From positions 1,116,001 through 1,180,000 of the forward strand of contig JASKOT010000001.1 in the NCBI GenBank assembly GCA_032158125.1: a DNA stretch of 64,000 nucleotides, written 5' to 3'. This stretch comes from Papiliotrema nemorosa (taxonomy: Eukaryota; Basidiomycota; Tremellomycetes; Tremellales; Rhynchogastremaceae). The notes below the pieces were generated by a model. The model did no database searches. It was given only the letters and a program-made list of their open reading frames with translations, and was not told the DNA's origin. Numbering within the stretch: position 1 is the first letter of the stretch; each line of letters opens with the position of its first letter. Below, piece after piece: positions 60,101 through 64,000 of this stretch. A program made the position numbers and the translations under genes.

Positions 60101-60464
60101 ATGTATGGAGGGCATCGAGGAAGCGGCCGGCCCGTCACTGGACTCGCACGAGCAGTACATCAGTCAATCTAGGCCACAAGAGATGAGCATCTCGTCGTCG
60201 GTCATTGATACAGGGATTCTCGAACCGTTACGACTCCGATCAGATCCTCAGCGTGGCTCAGGTGTCTTCGCTGTACGAAGCCCTTCTTCGGTATTCGGCA
60301 TAGCGCGAGAGGAAGTCAATAATCTCCGAGAGGTAAATAGATTTTCTTGTCACCCTTTTGTCTCATGCTGGCTCTGTCAAGAAAGGATGACCTCCATGAC
60401 CCTTTTTCGTGTCTGTCTGCGATTTCGTTCTATCTCCAGTCTTGATTTGTGCGGCATGTGCTGA
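57161..60464 (+). pseudogene. Zn2Cys6 transcription factor 2, interrupted by in-frame TGA
   Basis: Paralogue of the divergent neighbour. Proposed exons: 57161-57304, 57353-57976, 58028-58227, 58274-58631, 58673-58820, 58872-59413, 59471-59812, 59861-60010, 60048 to about 60464. The zinc cluster spans residues 39-66 with the same C-X2-C-X6-C-X7-C-X2-C-X6-C spacing. It needs a GC donor (GCAAGT) for intron 1 at 57305-57352, in exactly the place used by its neighbour. The conserved VVRTWRQKRL segment runs into TGA at 58353-58355, after which the same frame continues with homologous sequence. Read literally, the product stops after about 350 residues. The rest stays open for some 620 codons, so the loss is recent, or the stop is spliced out, read through or a sequencing error. 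The 3' end is uncertain. Confidence 0.6.
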
Positions 60465-60679
60465 TCGCTAGTTTCTTGAGAGTCTTTCCTCGCCGAATAG
60501 AGCATGAGCTGCGCACGAGGATTTACTGCATGGAGGAAAGTACTTTTCGTGTGTATAAGGGGTTGTAAATGCATGGACCATGGCCGCGTTCCCTTGGGTG
60601 GCGAAGACGGCCATGCTCGGAAATGACGTTGCGTGTTTCATCTGTTTCATCTTGTCCTGTTTTCCACCCCAGATTCAAA

Positions 60680-62972
60680 CTACCACGAAAACAGCTCCTC
60701 GTAATAATCCACCGCAGACCCATTCACTTGTCCCTCGTCACTTCCATACACACCGGCCACAGCTTTTCTCATGTCATCCATCATTCCCGCCGGACCACAA
60801 GCGACCACCGCTAGCCTTTCACTCCCTAACAACCTATTCGTAGCGCCCCTCACCAGATCTTTCATCTCCGGTCGACCAATGACGATGGTGTTGGCCGAGG
60901 CGTCGGATGTCGGTCTGGTGGACTTTTCCTTATCCTCCTGAGTATGAGAGGCCTCTGCAGCTTCAGCGAGAGGCTGTTCACCCTGCTTCAAAGTAGCCAC
61001 CGCGGGCTGTTCCTCTTCCGTAACATGGACAAAGACTTCGGCTCCGCAATCTCTCAACTCTTTCGAGAGGACATCCGAGGCGTACGCATTGTTCTTGACC
61101 GACCAGACTAGCGTGACCGACCTTGTGAAATGCTTCGATTTGAGTTGGTGGATGTACGGAAGGACAGCGGTGATTCCACTTCCTCCAGCGACAAACAAGA
61201 CATGTTCGTACCTCTCTACCGGCTCCGTATGCCCATAAGGTCCCTCCAGTAGTACTCGCATAGGTGTAGGCTGGTCTTCCTGTAATCTACGGCGGAGTCG
61301 CCTTGTCGCACCGCTCTGCACCGCAATGAGAAAGTGCAACTTTGTGCTCTTCTCTTCCTGTTCCCAAGAGGCTAGTGTGAAGGGGTGGTTCTCCCATGGT
61401 GTCAAGGATCGAGGGTGGTAGAGAAAGAAGTATTGTCCCGGTTTGGGGTTGATTTTGAAAGGCGTATTGACCGACAGTCGGATCAGACCATGTTCGTTAC
61501 CCGTCAAGGTGGCTACAGCATTCTCACCCTTGATCGCATTCCACGAGAGGAGGTTGAGTCGAACAAATCGGGCGACTCGATCAAACACCCAGATCGCCAC
61601 GCAGGTCCAAAGGAAAGGCGCATATTGACCGTCAAAGATGTCGACATGGTACCATAACAACGGTAAGAGCACCGCCGCGAAGAGGATGTGGACGATCAAG
61701 AAGATTTCGTACCAATACTTTCTGACTGGCAGCATGGAGAGCGGAAGAAGCAGAGCCATAAAGACCGTGGCAAAGACTCCACATCGCCAATACAATTCTT
61801 CCCATTCGGTCGCAACATACCCCTTTTCGAGCCATGTGTACCCGATTGAGTGGATGATCGCTTGGACAGTGGCGATTCGTGCTACCCACCGGTGCATGAG
61901 GTTGAACGAGGAGAATGACCAGCCGGTGATCCACATCAAGAAATCGTTTCGACCCGCGAAAAGCCACAAGAGTGGGAGGTTGTAGAAACAAATGATACCC
62001 GTTCGGTCCGAGACGTATCGCCATACTTGGGTGTTGATCGCCCCTGGCCAATATTGGTTCTCTTCAAAGGCGGAGTAGCCAACAGAGCAGAAGATGACGT
62101 TGAGCGCGATGTATACAAAGATCTGACCATGGTGAGCTACATTGTTCGGACTTGCGGAGGAGGACTCACGAAGAACGCTTGCAGTCGAGTGGGGATGGAA
62201 AAGTATTGATAAGCGGGTTGAGCATGCCGATGACCAAACAGCGCAGGCGTTTCAAAGTGTTTCCTGTATCCCGTCCAGATCTTCGCAGAGATGGAAGTTG
62301 AGGGAGCTATCTCTCCGCGGAAAGACTGCCCATGCTCCTCATTCGGGGCTCGATAGGTGATCCAGTTGAACACCCTTCCGACCAGACCGACCAAGACCAT
62401 GAGAACCAGCAAAAAGTACAACGAGTATCCGAAAACCTGATGGTAGTATTCCTCCATCGACCAGGTGTCCTGTTCATAAGCACAGAGCATGGTTGGAAGG
62501 GTATCAGTCAACTCACCAAGGTCTCGATCCAGACGCCATAACTCGCAGAGTTAGGAATAACAGTCTCATTTACCAAGACTGTCAAATTGGCATTGATAAC
62601 GTCGTACTCGGGAACCTCCCCCTCTTCCATCCCTTCTTTGACACTCTCGTAACTTGGCCAGATGACATCCGGACCATATTCCAGCGCATATCCAATATAC
62701 TCGTTCCATCCTTTTAACGCCCCTCGGGACATTTTGGGCGATGTGCAATAATGTTCCATGCACGCGACGAGGGATGTCAAAAAGTAGTTGGAATAAGCCA
62801 TTTTGGCATAGTATCCAGTAGCGTCCGCTGGAGTGTCGGAGAATGAGAGTGTGGAGAGGGATCCTTCGCAAGAGTAGAAACAGTCTGTACTGGGATGTCG
62901 AGTGATTTCAAGTTGTTCCCCCGCCACAAAGGGGAGTAGTAGCAAGGGAAGGATGGTTAGACTAGACCACAT
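60680..62972 (-). CDS. Ferric/cupric reductase (FRE family)
   Basis: Plasma-membrane metalloreductase that reduces Fe(III) or Cu(II) before uptake. Exons: 62972-62517, 62469-62170, 62122-60680; 732 aa. A signal peptide (MWSSLTILPLLLLPFVAG) precedes an extracellular domain with several Cys. About seven membrane spans (roughly 165-430) carry paired heme-ligand histidines in HRWVARIATVQAIIH and HILFAAVLLPLLWYH. The FAD-binding HPFTLAS and the NADPH-binding GGSGITAVLP and CGPAGMMDDMRKAV follow. A Glu/Lys-rich loop lies inside the NAD domain. Its neighbour upstream on the other strand is the interrupted zinc-cluster gene, 215 bp away and convergent. The number of spans is estimated by eye. Confidence 0.93.
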
Positions 62973-64000
62973 GGTGGGTATAGGTATACCGAAGGTAGAC
63001 TTTGCCTGTAGGAGTATTGAGAAGTGTGGGTGATGAGTGGTCAGCGGGTTAGCGAATCGTCGTTGCCCTTTTATCTGATAATTTTGTGAGAGCTTTCCCA
63101 AACTTTTCAGTCGTGCACTATAGGTCTGGGGATACTCCGTCTTTCTCAGCGGAGCCCGGGTATCGAAGATCCACCATGGGCCCGTCGCAGCGCCTCTCAT
63201 GGAAGACGCAACATATCCCCGGCCGAAGGCATCTACCCAGTGTCCAAGGTAAGACGGATGTGAAGTGGGATTCGGACAGATCATCGTTAGACATCGTTAG
63301 TGCAAATGTGACCCGTGCCTTGACTCCAACATAGGTGTGCGGACCCTCATCAGGAGTAGTATCAGATTAGCGTCCGAAGGAAAGCGTAAGCATATCTCAC
63401 CGTGCTAGACGAGGGTCACAGGATGAAGGATTAGACAACGACGTGAAGAGGTTGAAAAAAGTCGACAGGCAGTTCGGCCGATTCAGACTGATCTACTGCT
63501 CGGTTACGTCTTACCCCTTTTTGACCCCGTATCTTCCTTATTGCAGTCCTGCACCATGGCGAGCCACTGCATGGGAAGACAAGTATGAAAATGTCGGTCG
63601 GACTGACCGCAGATCCAATGAGGAATCGAGTTGCACAGAAGAATCGACTGGTATAGCGTGAAATCGGCCGATTGATGGATCTGCGACCGCCTTCGCGATT
63701 TGGATGATCAGCCACATCTCTCTGTGGGATTCTTGAAATAGCATCTTGAAACCTTGGCATCTGTACGTGAGATCTGTTCTACAACGAGAAGCGAAGAATC
63801 ACCTTGCGATTGGCTCTGGGCCATTTGAAGATTGCCGGGGACTGGATGTCTACCGGCCGAAGAGGTCAGGAATCACCGGCATCAATTACCGGGCGCTCAT
63901 ACCTTTGGATAGTGTGAGGTATCCTCATGAACAGAGAGGATCTGGCGCTGGACCTCGACTTTGCTCAAGACACAGAAAGATCATCTGTACGTGAACAAAT
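62973..64000. other. Right-edge intergenic region
   Basis: About 1 kb upstream of the reductase. Short open frames on both strands (63431-63760 on -, 63746-63994 on +) have no recognisable domain or spliced continuation. A gene crossing the right edge cannot be excluded. Confidence 0.4.

Noticed and set aside
63431..63994. Two medium open frames at the right edge
   Set aside because: They overlap on opposite strands, lack domains, and have no exon partners in the window.

Overview
The window is nuclear DNA of a basidiomycete yeast, most likely a tremellomycete (Cryptococcus/Kwoniella/Tremella type). The evidence is roughly 140 very short introns (mostly 35-60 nt, GTRNGY donors, CTRAY branch sites near the 3' end), a strong preference for CGA arginine codons, compact intergenic gaps, and typical tremellomycete genes such as UXS1 and a GMPPA-type guanylyltransferase. 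I see no rRNA, tRNA, CRISPR array or transposon. Exon chains were worked out by hand from reading-frame phase, splice consensus and remembered family conservation; no alignment was run.

Layout. 0-7.5 kb: two orphan low-complexity proteins (+). 7.6-10.1 kb: VPS27/ESCRT-0 (-). 11-17 kb: RPB1 (+), the largest RNA polymerase II subunit, with 13 exons and a degenerate CTD. 17.3-19.8 kb: DNA polymerase eta RAD30 (-). 20.4-20.7 kb: a possible tiny gene. 20.9-25.6 kb: AP-1 mu and a C2-RasGAP (-). 26.4-28.2 kb: ZWF1 glucose-6-phosphate dehydrogenase (+). 28.3-34 kb: two secreted or carbohydrate-active genes (-), a raffinose-synthase-like GH36 and a triple-WSC GH71 glucanase. 34.9-37.9 kb: H2A.Z chaperone CHZ1 (+) and GARP subunit VPS52 (-). 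38-49.3 kb: exomer ChAPs (+), RHO1 (-), GMPPA (+), VPS9 (-), UXS1 (-). 50.6-52.5 kb: a conserved-looking protein ending in a long His-Asp tract (+). 52.9-60.5 kb: two divergently transcribed, paralogous Zn2Cys6 regulators. 60.7-63 kb: a ferric/cupric reductase (-).

Together the genes are mostly housekeeping, with a bias to endosome/Golgi traffic (VPS27, AP-1 mu, VPS52, VPS9, ChAPs) and to building the cell surface (RHO1, GMPPA, UXS1, GH71). The most unusual signals are: at least six GC-AG introns, two of them at the same place inside the zinc clusters of the paralogous regulators; an in-frame TGA in one of those regulators; a structured inverted repeat inside the only long intron of UXS1; a His-Asp tail of about 75 residues; and an RPB1 CTD almost without Ser7.
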